The notes: generated from the letters alone by a model not told the origin. DNA of 25,576 bases from Perkinsus marinus ATCC 50983 (GCF_000006405.1 NW_003201384.1:28794-54369), one strand, 5' to 3'; positions 1 through 10,147 are shown, numbered from the stretch's first letter. Made by a program: numbers and translations.

Positions 1-768
1 CCGCACAAGTAGGGCCGCACAGTCGCACATAGCGAACGAAGGCATAGCACAACGAATAAACTGGCCAACAGGAGCGGAGAGATCATCCGACAGAATTGAC
101 AACGATAATTTTCAAAAGAATTCACGTGAAACTCTGAATTTGATCCTGAATGCTTTAGCACGTGTACCCATGAGCCATTCTGAGCAACTGCGTGCCCGCT
201 ATATACTTTCTATCTGCTTATTCCGCACAAGTAGGGCCGCACAGTCGCACGTAGCGAACGAACGATATAACGCAATGAATAAACTGACCAACAGGAGCGG
301 ACAGATCATCCGGCAGAAGTGACAACAATAATTCTCAAAAGAATCTACGTGAAACTCTGAATGTGATCGATGGTTTAGCACGTGTACCCATGAGCCACCC
401 TTAGCAATTGCACGCCCGCTATATATTGTATATCTGCTGACTCAGCACAAGTAGAGCCGCACAGCCGCACATAGCGAACGAACGATATAACGCAATGAAT
501 CAACTGACCAACAGGAGCGGAGAGATCATCGGATGATCATCATCCGGCAGAATTGACAACGATAATTTTCAAAAGAATTCACGTGAAACTCTGAATGGGT
601 TCGATGCTTTAGCACGTGTACCTATGAGCCACCCTTAGCAATTGCGCGACCGCTATATACTGTCTACCTGCTTACTCCGCACAAGTAGGGCCGCTCAGTC
701 GCACATAACGAACGAACGATATAGCGCAACGAATAAACCGGCCAGCAGAAGCGGGCAGATCAACCTTC
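1..768. repeat. Tandem satellite-like repeat, ~222-bp unit
   Basis: About 3.4 head-to-tail copies begin near positions 1, 223, 443 and 677, each opening with a CCGCACAAGTAGGGCCGCAC-like stretch. The first two units are 222 and 220 bp. The third is 234 bp because a ~14-bp self-complementary insertion (GGATGATCATC core) lies near 530-543. The copies differ by scattered substitutions, so the array is not freshly amplified. It runs off the left edge, so its full length is unknown. Short open frames inside it have no coding look. The stretch 769-1062 between the array and the protease gene holds nothing else I can name. Confidence 0.85.
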
Positions 769-1062
769 AGCAACTGTTCTGCTATTAGTGCCATGTCTCT
801 CACAATTGCGCGAATGGAAATCACATGCGTGCAATTGTTGGAGACTCCTTGTATGATAGGATGAGGCGACGCCTTGCGTCTCCCCTTGGATCGAAGATAT
901 GTGATTGGTTCATTTGCACTAAAATTCAGTGATCGAATCGGTAGCGATCGATGATGGCTCTCGTGTAGAAGGATCAGCTATGTGGACGGTAGCTGTACTG
1001 TGAGGAAGTTGTCATGATTACTCGGAATATCAGTTTCCAACCATCAAGAGTTTATTGCTAAG

Positions 1063-3777
1063 ATGATGCCTCGTCTCCAGCTTAGTGTGATCATCTCTTG
1101 GTGGGTGTTAAGGTCATCAGTCCGAGGCCAGCCTCCCGATCATGAGAAGTGGGATCAGGCATGCCGCGATGCAATGCCTGGCCAGGTCACCCACTGCATG
1201 TACTACAAGTTTGGGGATGGTGTCGTGTGTCACGGAAGTGAGCCACCCATCCCCTGCGGTCCTGCGAACAGATCTGTCATACCCACATCTTCGATCCCTG
1301 TTGTTGACGACTGTGCCCCTCTGAGCCCAGCCAGAGGACGGACTATTCGACAGACGCTAGCAGACGATACTATGAAGGACTTCATATGGGGACGAGCCGA
1401 GGACGTGACCCGATGCCTCAATAATCTCACCATCACCAACTTCGATGCCCTCTTCACTCTCCACAACCTCAAGTACGGCCTGGCTGAGACCTACGCCTTC
1501 ACTGACATCGCTAATGGCTTGGACGACTCTGTGGAGGTCAACACCTGCAACTTCAAGCTGCATTCTCTTGACGTTGACATCGACAGTTTCATTGATGACA
1601 GGATAAGTGAGTATGCCGCTGCGCTGGACCCAATGACTTCGGAGGAAAAGGAGAGGTTCTTCAGTGAGAGCATCCCAGCGGCCCCTTTTCACTTCGCTCT
1701 ACAGCGTCAGTTAAGCCGCTTGAACGACGCTCATACTCGCTATGATACGCCATACAGGGACTTCTACTTTGTCCTTCCAATTCGCTTCGATTCGTATATG
1801 CGTGACGGAGCCCAGGTCGTAACTCTCGGCTTCCCGAATCTCAACGAGATGTATTACCCTGCCGTCTATGGTAAACCTGTAACTGCCCATAAGGAAGGCG
1901 ATGTCATTGTTGAAGTTGACGGCAAGCCTGTCCTTCAATGGATGCAGGATGCGGTATCCGAGAGTGGACCTTACTTGGGGATCTACCAGGGTCTTCTCCA
2001 GAGGCTCAATAGCCATTTCTTTGTTAAATCTGTCGTCGACAGGAATTTGCTACAATTCCAGCCACCAACAGGACCACTCAGTGTCACATTCGATGACGGA
2101 TCCACTGAGGAGATAAACTGGCTCGGGCGGTTGAGCGACTATACCAAGTCCGTGGGAAATGATGCCATCACCGCGCGCTTCTACAATGCTCTAACTAATA
2201 GAAATTCACTATTCGGAAAAACGGTGGCGTTCGAGACCGAGTTCTACCAGAAGGATGCCAACACTCTATGGAACTTTGCTGTTGGGTCGTCGAATCAAGA
2301 CTACGGTTATGCTGGATTGGACGACATTGTGGCTCGAGCGGATACTAGTCGTAATCTTGGAGATGATGGTGATGCTGCTTCCTCCTCGTCAAAGACTTCG
2401 CATGGGGGAGCGAGATGGATCTCTGGAACTGGCTACCAATATTCATTGCTGGACGACACTGTGGTGGTGAGCGTACCGGACTTCGTTCCCGGTGGTGGCA
2501 TTTTTTCACTGCCGGTCGTTCTGTACGAAAACTTTTCCGAAGTTCAAGACTTTGCTCGAGAGAACAATGTGACTCGAATACTATTTGATGTGTCTACCAA
2601 TGGTGGTGGCTTTGTCCTTTCAACCTTCGCATTGCAATGGTATATTGTTCCAAATGCCGACGAGATTTGCTTTCCTACTGTTCGCCATATGACCGATGAT
2701 TGGATCTCCTGGGTGTCATCTTTCGGACTCAACTATAATCAAACTATCGACGACTTCTTCAACGAGAACGCTCAACTGGTTGGAGATCCAGGCTTCATCC
2801 ACGAAAGGTTCCAACAGCTCTACATCCTGCTCAATTATGTCGACCAGGCGCTCTCGGCTTCGGCTACCTTGCGGGATTCTTTTATCGAGCGAATTGAAGT
2901 CCCGCGTCTGAAGGAGATCGAAAAATCGATATTATCAGAGAAGCGTGTCGCTCGACGAGTGAGCCTCTTCAAAGCCTTCTTGAAAGAGAGACGCTTTTTG
3001 AATTCATCAACGAGCGTTGGTTCGGAATTGGCTCCACAATATGGTTGGTATCTCTTCGATAACAAGGAGCTGATAAACCCTAAAACTCGCGCGCCTTTCG
3101 ACCCTCCTTTAAGTCACTTCGCAAATTATCGGGTTCTTCCATGGGGCGAGCCTTCAAACTACTCCGCTACAAGTGCTTTTGGTTCCTGCTATGACGTATT
3201 GGAGAATGCTCTACCCGAAATCGTCAAGGAGTCGAGTTATGACCCGGATTATTGGACGGAGGTCGCTTTTGTGACGGATGGTAATTGTGGCTCTGCTTGC
3301 TCGTTATTTACGCAGACTCTACAGCTCACAGGAGCTGCAACAGCTTTCACTTTCGGTGCCCTGGCTGATCAGGCGATGGATGTTGCCTCTTTTGGTGGTG
3401 GAAACGTTCTGGAATATGATGACATATCCCCTCTGTTGAATATTGCCAGTCATCTCGGGTACTGGGCTACGTTTGGTGATTCTGACTGGTCGAAGAGGCA
3501 TACCAGAACTTGGGTTAACAAGCCGATGCCCTTCCCGAACAGTGCAAGGGTCCGGTACACGTGGAACATCGGCTCGGCTGCCCAACTCGGATCAGAGTCT
3601 TTACCTCGCCAGTTCTACATTATACCCCCGCATAAGCATTTGAATATGTGGGCTCGGAATCTCGATGAGAGAGCGGCTGTTCACAAGGAAATTGTCAGCA
3701 TCAAAAACTGGACTCATGTGAGGATGAATCCGCAGTTCGCTGACTTAGGTGATTGCCCAGCCTATCATAATGCTTGA
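1063..3777 (+). CDS. S41-family (tail-specific/CPAF-like) serine protease, 904 aa
   Basis: This single-exon gene encodes a probable peptidase S41 protein, a serine protease of the C-terminal-processing/CPAF-like branch. The N-terminus has a short hydrophobic stretch (LSVIISWWVL, residues 7-16) that may be a weak signal peptide, followed by a cysteine-rich segment to about residue 67. A conserved-looking LNDAHTRY has His224, the kind of DxHT motif that carries the catalytic His in CPAF-like members. A PDZ-like strand pattern (GDVIVEVDGKPVLQWM) lies near residues 280-295. FDVSTNGGG near 507-515 matches the S41 core motif, and GNCGSACS contains the likely nucleophile Ser744. The length is large for bacterial S41 enzymes but plausible for eukaryotic homologues. 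An AG directly precedes the start ATG at 1063. The substrate is unknown, and the order of motifs supports the fold more than the exact catalytic set. Confidence 0.8.
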   Translation: MMPRLQLSVIISWWVLRSSVRGQPPDHEKWDQACRDAMPGQVTHCMYYKFGDGVVCHGSEPPIPCGPANRSVIPTSSIPVVDDCAPLSPARGRTIRQTLADDTMKDFIWGRAEDVTRCLNNLTITNFDALFTLHNLKYGLAETYAFTDIANGLDDSVEVNTCNFKLHSLDVDIDSFIDDRISEYAAALDPMTSEEKERFFSESIPAAPFHFALQRQLSRLNDAHTRYDTPYRDFYFVLPIRFDSYMRDGAQVVTLGFPNLNEMYYPAVYGKPVTAHKEGDVIVEVDGKPVLQWMQDAVSESGPYLGIYQGLLQRLNSHFFVKSVVDRNLLQFQPPTGPLSVTFDDGSTEEINWLGRLSDYTKSVGNDAITARFYNALTNRNSLFGKTVAFETEFYQKDANTLWNFAVGSSNQDYGYAGLDDIVARADTSRNLGDDGDAASSSSKTSHGGARWISGTGYQYSLLDDTVVVSVPDFVPGGGIFSLPVVLYENFSEVQDFARENNVTRILFDVSTNGGGFVLSTFALQWYIVPNADEICFPTVRHMTDDWISWVSSFGLNYNQTIDDFFNENAQLVGDPGFIHERFQQLYILLNYVDQALSASATLRDSFIERIEVPRLKEIEKSILSEKRVARRVSLFKAFLKERRFLNSSTSVGSELAPQYGWYLFDNKELINPKTRAPFDPPLSHFANYRVLPWGEPSNYSATSAFGSCYDVLENALPEIVKESSYDPDYWTEVAFVTDGNCGSACSLFTQTLQLTGAATAFTFGALADQAMDVASFGGGNVLEYDDISPLLNIASHLGYWATFGDSDWSKRHTRTWVNKPMPFPNSARVRYTWNIGSAAQLGSESLPRQFYIIPPHKHLNMWARNLDERAAVHKEIVSIKNWTHVRMNPQFADLGDCPAYHNA

Positions 3778-5540
3778 GCGCTCTCATACTTGTTTTATTT
3801 ATTTCACGCAGATGCGAAAGGTCTTTTTTGTCTCCTCACTCATGTAGTCGCTATAGCTGTCATTCACAAGAACAATCTAACTATACTCAGAAAATGTTCA
3901 GCAACGCAGCATCTCCCGCAGAGCTCTGCTGTTGCTCCGTTCGGAATGGTCAAGCTCGAATATCAATGTAGAACGTGAATACTTGCGTTACGGAGTTTTC
4001 GTGCAAACCTTGCTGAGGTGGTTCTAATGTAAATAGTTCAATTCAAGATATGTTACGAATAGTGAGTCAAGTTCCGCGCATGAGGGAGAAGTTTCGCGGA
4101 TTGGAACGCAACGCTTTTCCGGTCACTATCATCGAATCCACCATCTGCAAGATTATGCTATTGAGCTGTGATACGCCATCAGTGATAGCCCATCACCAAG
4201 GATAGAGTTAAGTTCATCGGTTGTCGCACTAGCCTCCATATGATGACAAACTTTATCGGACAAGGCATATTTTCTCTCGTGATTCACGAACAAAGTAGTT
4301 CACAGTCGTGAACTACCTTTCTTAGTCGTTATTAACACTCACTATCGACCCGCAGTTCCAAACACCGGGAATCAGGAACTCTGATCCCCGGCATTACAAT
4401 GGAGATCACCGGTGACTCGTCGATTCGCTGGAGAAGTTGCGTTCTATCAGCGAGAGACAGTCACAGAACTCCTGTGCTTCCTTTGAATTCCTCAAGTTCG
4501 AAGGAAAATTGGAATTCTTATGTGAAAAATCCAAAAAGCTCCTAAATTGCTTTGTCGGAATTGAAGTTCCCAAAACAGCGCACCGTCAAAAATTTTGACG
4601 GTGCGCTGTTTGCGAAATTTTGACTCGGAATAGAACTTCCTATTTGGGTATCTTGACGCACCAACTTGCTCGCCTGTTGAAATTGAAGCTTCTCATGGTG
4701 GGATGGAAGCTTCTCCCGGTGAAATAGAGTGAGAAGGTTAGTAAGGCTCATGTGACAGCCTGCGTAAGGAAATTGTCAGATATATTATATCTTCCCACAC
4801 TGAATCGCCACATTTTGAGATCGATTCGAATTGAATCATAAGTGTCTGAATCATTGAACTTGTCAATAAGTCATTGACAATAACCTCCAGAGGAGCATCA
4901 CGTCGTAACGGAAAAGGCTCGTGTTGTACCCACCACAATCCATGCTGCTCTTGTGTCACCATTCTTTGTGAAGTTCTTTCCCTTCAGGAGATCAGCTCCA
5001 GCTTCGGCCAGCGTGAGACCCTGAATGGACATCCATATTGAGCGATATCGGGCGACAGATTCACACAAACAAGTAGCAGTATTACAAAACGAGATCACGT
5101 GAGATGATACTTGTTAAAAACTCCCCTCGCACAGTCGATCGGTGGCCCACTCAGGGTAGTGCACGTTGGATAGCGCTGACGTTGTAACAAAGACGGATAA
5201 CTTTTAGAGGGGATGTTATGAGATAGAGGCGACCTGCGGCGACCTGCTTGTGTAGACCTTCGCTCGAGTTCCATAATTCCCGCGTTAGCTTTTCGTGACT
5301 ATGTAAACGACTACGAATACTAACTCTAAATCTATCGACCATAGAAATGCCAGTTCCTTGGAACGGCTGAGGAGCTAGTACTCATCGTGGCCATGGTATT
5401 CGAGGGCCCGCTGAAAAAAGCTACTCATATCAATGTTAAAAATTAACACAGATAAATCCGTAATCTTATACTAGCCTATACAGTGTTAGTTGTCTCAGAA
5501 TCGGACCTAAGCTTGGTTAACGAGCTCATGCAACATGTGA
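3778..5540. other. Intergenic region without a supported gene
   Basis: Only short scattered open frames occur here, and none has recognisable motifs or joins to others through plausible introns. The notable structure is the perfect hairpin at 4573-4611, listed separately. Around 4555-4735 a loose GAAGTTCC/GAAGCTTC motif recurs several times on both sides of the hairpin. The region follows the protease stop and probably includes its 3' UTR, but no poly(A) signal is certain. Confidence 0.5.
4573..4611. repeat. 39-nt perfect inverted repeat (19-nt arms, 1-nt centre)
   Basis: The arms 4573-4591 and 4593-4611 are exact reverse complements around a single A at 4592. The stem includes CAGCGCACCGTCAAAA and its complement. 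It would extrude as a near-loopless hairpin. It lies between genes, with no adjacent coding sequence that would make it an obvious terminator. Confidence 0.95.
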
Positions 5541-5544
5541 GCAG

Positions 5545-5915
5545 AGTTACGTTACGGACCTTTACTTTTTTCATTCAAGCTCCGTAAAACTCGTTTAACC
5601 GTAAAATTACGGCGCCGTAACGGGTTTCACGGAGGGGCAGAGGACAAAACGAGGATTGGGCCAGCCTGGGAGTACGATGGACGAAATTTGCAAAGGAGAC
5701 CAGTGGTAGATGCGAAACCAAATGTTACTCTCTCAGCGGTTCGGTTGAATCCGAGCCACGAAAGATGAGTTAGCAACTATTTGAGCTATGGAGGAGTGCA
5801 TTACAGCGAATGTTTCTGCCACAATTTTAGTACAGCAGTTTAGCACAAACCGTAAAGTCGCAACGCTTTTCCGTAACCGTAAACTGCTTACGTTACGCAC
5901 ACCGTAACGTGAACT
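5545..5915. repeat. CCGTAA/TTACGG motif clusters, possible small inverted-repeat element
   Basis: Nine copies of CCGTAA or its complement fall in two clusters, about 5548-5632 and 5849-5910, some 220 bp apart. The left edge (AGTTACGTTACGG) and the reverse complement of the right edge (AGTTCACGTTACGG) match with one gap, as in a terminal inverted repeat. No target-site duplication is clear and no protein is encoded. It could be a degraded non-autonomous transposon or simply a motif-rich spacer. Confidence 0.4.
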
Positions 5916-6152
5916 ATAAAAAGCCTTACGCTGTCCATCTATAGCTCATGCTTACCAATTTAACCTCATAATACAATAGCACTCGAAAATGAAGGTCAAG
6001 TTTGATTAATAAGATAGTGATATAAATACGATTGGAGTTCAGATACCAACCAAGATAGATACAATTAATCAACGAGAAATAAATGAATTTACAGAGTTGC
6101 ACGCTATCGAATGAGAAGACAATGTGCCCAGAAAAGATTCTGTCACTCGTCA

Positions 6153-7154
6153 GGAGCCGATTAAAGTGCTAAGGCTTTCTGAGTTCCAAGTTCGAGTACT
6201 CGGATACCGAGTTTCGGCCCTCGGAAATTCCATTCTGAGAGTCCACGGATTAAAGTGCGACCCCTCGGAAAAGTCAATTTTCCGACGCCTATTCCGGGAA
6301 CTCGGACCGAGTAACTTTCCCTGGATTAGAGTGCTCAACGGCAACATGAGCTCGGACTCGGAAAAAGTTTTTCCGAAAAACTCATAAGTCGGAAACATTC
6401 GAATTTAGATATATATACTAATCTCGCGACCAAACTGAACGCGGGATTCAAACCCTTCTCTGCATTCATCAATTGATTTGACGTTATGCGTTGACGAGAA
6501 GAATCGCGTGATCAAGGAACCCGTGATATCACCACAACACAGTCGAGTTTGCGAGTACCTCGAGAGATACTCACCGACGCAAGCCTCTTTCCGGAGGGGC
6601 TACAATACGACATTATAGCCTTGCAGGTTGATACGCCTGCTTTCACAAGCGCACATAATGAACAAGCTTCGAAAAATTAGTTCAAGCGGGATACAAAGCA
6701 TTGAGTTGCGTTAACAACAAAATGTTTGTATCGGAAGGAGTGAGCTTGTCTTCGGCGAGGCGCTGGGTCAGTTTGCCCTCGATGACAATAGCCATGCCTG
6801 AGCCAATAATGTTATTGGCAATAGCTTACTGCACGTTGCTTGTATGTGTTTGAGCTGTTTCGTGGCTGATTCTCTGCCGTCTTGGCGCACAGTTGCCTTT
6901 TTCCGAGCTCGGGCACGGATTTCCGGGGGTCCAAAGACGCTGAAAACTTTTCAAACCTGGAACTCGGAAAGCAGGGCACATTTCCTACTCGAAAATCGGA
7001 AAATCGCTTTCCCCGGAACCGAGTAACACGAATTCCGAGCTCGGAAAAAAGCTCGGGATTCCGAACGCACTCTATTCGTAGGTTTTATCCGAGCTCGGGA
7101 AAGTCGCTTTTCCGAGAACTTGGACTCGGAAATCATAGCACTTTGATCGGCTCC
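6153..7154. repeat. ~1-kb region bounded by long imperfect inverted repeats (foldback/MITE-like)
   Basis: The first ~45 nt (GGAGCCGATTAAAGTGCTA at the tip) match the reverse complement of 7110-7154 (tip GGAGCCGATCAAAGTGCTA) at roughly 80 percent or better. Inside each arm, CTCGGAAA, GAGCTCGG and TTTTCCGA motifs recur densely on both strands. GATTA[AG]AGTGC also recurs in direct orientation at 6159, 6248 and 6324. The middle (about 6400-6880) lacks these motifs and has no supported gene. I found no clean target-site duplication. Open frames over the arms come from the repeat composition and are not listed as genes. Confidence 0.55.
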
Positions 7155-7505
7155 AGGAAAGTCTACGACATCGTAAACGGACTATCGGAACTTTAACTCG
7201 ACTCCTACGCGTCTGCCCCTGTTCATATTATCGCATTCCCTTTCTTAACCGGATTTAGCCGGTCTCTCGGAGCGGTCTCCCCGCGGCGACGAGCCTCTTC
7301 CGTGCGCAGCGTATCATGCGCTGAAGATTTTGCAACGTTTTGAGATTACTATGACGCGCGCTTTTCAGACTGCGCCCAGATGCGACTGCGCTGTAACGAA
7401 AGATTGTTGAACTTAAGTGTCTGATAATTGCGATAGTTCGTGTTGACAAATCTCGAAGTATCCGATCGTGCCAAAGTGCGTGTATATCAGCTCATTTTTA
7501 CACAC
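7155..7505. other. Upstream region of the alternative oxidase gene
   Basis: No gene is supported. The segment probably holds the promoter and 5' leader of the oxidase gene. A GTATATCAG ending near 7489 gives a candidate splice-acceptor AG about 17 bases before the chosen ATG at 7506. That would fit trans-splicing of a leader or the end of a 5' UTR intron. Confidence 0.35.
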
Positions 7506-8538
7506 ATGATTTCGTCATCGGCGATTCGCTCTTCCTTCGTTCCTCTAATACGTACCACCCTCCCCTCGGTGGCAGCAACGCTATATGCCGGTAGACCTAT
7601 ACCATTCGGCCGATGCTTTGCGACTCACGCGAAGCCACTGGACTTCACCGAGGACGTCAAGGACCAAGTGGAGTTCAAGGAGGCAACCAAAATCAACGGT
7701 AAGCGTCCTACTTGTTCTGAAATTTCTTTCAAAATTTTCCCCCTCAGATGCACCCACTCAGACTGGTAACATCTTTCATGCTCGCTGGGACATACCAACT
7801 GCTCGAGCCATCGCTCCTGAGCATTTGAAGCCCAAGACTATACGAGATCACCTGGCTCACTCTGCGGTGTGGCTTTGTCGAACTGGTTACGACTTCTTCT
7901 CTGGTTACGACTTCTTCAAGCACGATTATAAGATGTATGCACGCCGGCTCATCGTACTCGAGACTATTGCTGGCATCCCTGGTATGGTCGCTGCTATGAA
8001 TCGACACCTGAGGTCTCTCCGAAGAATGGAGAGGGATAATGGATGGATACCAACATTGATCGAGGAGGCTGAGGATGAGAGGATGCACTTACTCATATCT
8101 CAGGGTTTGGTATCTCACGGTTGGTTCCTTAGAAGCTTCCTAACAGCCGCTCAAGGTGCCTTCTTCCTCTTCTATGCTGGTGCGTACTCAGTATCACCAA
8201 GGTTCTGCCATAGGTTTGTTGGCTATCTCGAGGAGGAGGCCTTTAAGACCTATACCGCTATTGTTGAGGATGTTGAAAACGGCCAAGTCCCGGAATTCGA
8301 CCGGTCTGCGCCATTTTATGCTAAGGCTTACTATTGTTTGCCAGAAGATGCTACTCTACTGGACACTCTTATCTGTATGAGGGCAGACGAGGACAGGCAC
8401 AGAGATGTTAATCATACTTGGGCGCAGATCTCTCCAGACACGCCCAACCCTTTCCTTGTGTATAGTCAGAGGAATGAGCAGCTCTCGAATAGCAATAAGA
8501 AGGATGTTCATGTTCATCAACCTAGCTGTGGGCAATAG
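7506..8538 (+). CDS. AOX: Mitochondrial alternative oxidase (ubiquinol oxidase), 327 aa, one intron
   Basis: Exons 7506-7698 and 7748-8538 flank a 49-nt intron (GTAAGC...CCTCAG) and join in phase 1, giving ...KIN-DAPTQTG. The enzyme oxidises ubiquinol and reduces oxygen to water without pumping protons, at the matrix face of the inner mitochondrial membrane. All six diiron ligands are visible: Glu136 (LETIAG), Glu175 and His178 (DERMH), Glu226 (LEEEA), Glu279 and His282 (RADEDRH). Their spacing equals that of the trypanosome enzyme with a constant offset of 13. The N-terminus is rich in Arg, Ser and Thr and has a plausible presequence (MISSSAIRSS...GRCFATH). The Met at 7506 was chosen because it begins this presequence. 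A tandem duplication of about 18 bp around 7883-7918 repeats GYDFF ahead of the first helix and leaves the core intact. The length is normal for the family. Confidence 0.95.
7699..7747 (+). other. 49-nt intron in the alternative oxidase gene
   Basis: It starts GTAAGC and ends CCCCCTCAG. Removing it joins the presequence to the catalytic part in the right frame, whereas reading through ends at a stop soon after. It sets the length standard for the other introns in this window. Confidence 0.9.
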
Positions 8539-9165
8539 TTCTTCCTTTTAAGTGCTGTACTCAAAAGGCCCGACTGGGGCGGTTTCACAAGTGCTCGCGT
8601 TTGGAGTGGTTAAGTAGGAATTCGAGGTAGTTTAGATCTACAGATTTCTATCGCATTTTTGTAATGTTGCAAGGTGAGGGGTCAGGTGTACTTTCGTCGT
8701 GATGGTATGGGGTAACAAGGATGAGTATTCTGAAGAGTTGTTGGTATATTTCCTTACAGCGCAGTGTATGTCTCTGTAGTGGGAAATGCGGTCGGAATGT
8801 TTTGGGGAAGGGAACAGCTGTTGAGTCTCAACGTAATTGCCTAGCGTATGATGCAGGTGTTTGAGATTGCCATGGAGAATTGTAGATCAGATTGGGCGCG
8901 TGTGGTAGAACGTCTTGGTAGGATGCCATGCGCGGCGAGATGATGATGATTAGTTAACGAAATTTGGTGTGAATTACTTGTAGTAAAGGTTGGTTTTGGG
9001 TGCCCAAGGATGTTAGTGATGTTCTCACCTTAAAAAGTATTGACTAGAAGCTCTTCGGACAACATAGTGTCCACTTGTCTGTGTTCAACTGTGGTGCATC
9101 TTTAAGACTCTATGGGGTGCTCCGAGGGGCAAGGAAGAGTGTCAACGAGGGGAAGGGCAACGCAT
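8539..9165. other. Intergenic region, no gene seen
   Basis: This is the 3' flank of the oxidase gene. Only short incidental open frames occur, with no repeat or RNA gene I can support. Confidence 0.5.
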
Positions 9166-9168
9166 TTA

Positions 9169-9249
9169 GTAGGCGGTAGTGCAGTGGGAGTTACATTGTC
9201 CAATCTCGTCGGTGTATCGGATATCCCGAGTTCAATTCCTGGCAGAGCA
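9169..9249 (+). pseudogene. Decayed tRNA-like sequence with intact A- and B-box motifs
   Basis: TAGTGCAGTGGG (from 9176) fits the Pol III A-box consensus TRGYNNARNNGG. AGTTCAATTCC (around 9230-9241) fits the B-box/T-arm. The ~53-nt spacing is workable. The T stem is CCGAG/CCTGG, with four of five pairs including one G-U. CAGAGCA follows where the 3' acceptor strand should be, but the seven bases before the A-box (TAGGCGG) cannot pair with it, and the anticodon arm is poor. No T-run terminator follows. It is best read as a tRNA relic or the head of a tRNA-derived SINE, and chance is not excluded. Confidence 0.35.
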
Positions 9250-9280
9250 CTTCTCCGTCTTGCTAAGTTATCGTCAAATA

Positions 9281-10030
9281 ATGCCAGCCTCCTCCCGAGG
9301 TCGTCTCCCTCTCCCTCCACGTCGTCGTCGTCTTCGAAGAACGCTATCAGTGATGACTGTAGTTGGCATTAGCCTCTACTGCCTCTTCTCTGCTACCAGC
9401 AGTAGTAGTCTTTGGACAGGGCAGCAGTCAGAAGTGATCGACTTGGCAAAAAGAGCAATTCGACTGGACCAGCCTATGGACAACTATGCGGAGGTGCTCA
9501 GGAATACTCATGAGGATTCGTTACTTCTGGAGACAGCTCTGTCGGTACAACTGCGTGCATTACGAAGGCAGGGGTGGTCGGCTATAATAAATATGGAGTG
9601 TGAGAAGGGGAGGTGGGAGGAACTAGCTCAGTGGTTTACGAAAAGGTGTAGACTGGTGACACAGGATGAGAGCATTTTGGAAGGTCAACTACGAGAACTG
9701 AGGAAAGATTGGGAAAGGTATCTTTCTCTCTGTACGAGGTCGAGGAGTGAGGAAGATACCCTTGAGAAAATACGTTCGGGAGCTACCCTTGTTGCGGAGG
9801 AGGCGGTGCGCACAGCGAAGGATTTGGATGCCCGAGATATCCGGTATGAACAGGCGAATAGTATTCCACCTAGAGAGATGGGCTTTGGGTTTAAAGTGCC
9901 GTATTTGCCATTGGAGGTGGGAGGCGTCGTTGGGATGGGCGGACCAGGAGGGCTGAGAGGAAGCGTCAGAGTGGGCCTCTTGCCGAACTACCCTTTTCGT
10001 CAACAACTGCAAGATGCTTTCCAGAATTGA
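9281..10030 (+). CDS. Hypothetical single-pass membrane protein, 249 aa
   Basis: I do not recognise this family. The first ATG that gives a sensible N-terminus is at 9281. The frame is open further upstream, but that stretch overlaps the tRNA-like sequence and has no ATG. A basic head (PPRRRRLRR, about residues 13-21) precedes one hydrophobic helix (LSVMTVVGISLYCLF, about 23-37), as in a signal anchor with cytosolic N-terminus. A mitochondrial presequence is the alternative. Residues 50-190 are charged and probably helical, with Arg/Glu-rich segments. The C-terminal third is glycine- and proline-rich (GGVVGMGGPGGLRG). There is no intron. The next gene on the same strand starts about 370 bases downstream after a short tandem repeat. 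Confidence 0.6.
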   Translation: MPASSRGRLPLPPRRRRLRRTLSVMTVVGISLYCLFSATSSSSLWTGQQSEVIDLAKRAIRLDQPMDNYAEVLRNTHEDSLLLETALSVQLRALRRQGWSAIINMECEKGRWEELAQWFTKRCRLVTQDESILEGQLRELRKDWERYLSLCTRSRSEEDTLEKIRSGATLVAEEAVRTAKDLDARDIRYEQANSIPPREMGFGFKVPYLPLEVGGVVGMGGPGGLRGSVRVGLLPNYPFRQQLQDAFQN

Positions 10031-10147
10031 CTTGTAACGCGGGATTGTGTTTCGGGAGTAGTAGTTGGCAGTGTGGGAAAATATGTATATGTGTTGTTGT
10101 TGGTGACGAAATTGAAGTTCTGAGGAAATCTTGATGGTTTATCTACA

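Noticed and set aside
140-381. Short frames in the left-hand repeats
   Set aside because: They lie inside the tandem satellite and are not conserved between its units.
1-768. Telomere or centromere satellite
   Set aside because: The ~222-bp unit has no telomere motif and only 3.4 diverged copies are visible. Nothing in the window shows a chromosomal role.
6124-6398. Overlapping plus and minus frames of 82-87 codons
   Set aside because: Both fall within the inverted-repeat arm and reflect its motif composition. There is no start context and no family resemblance.
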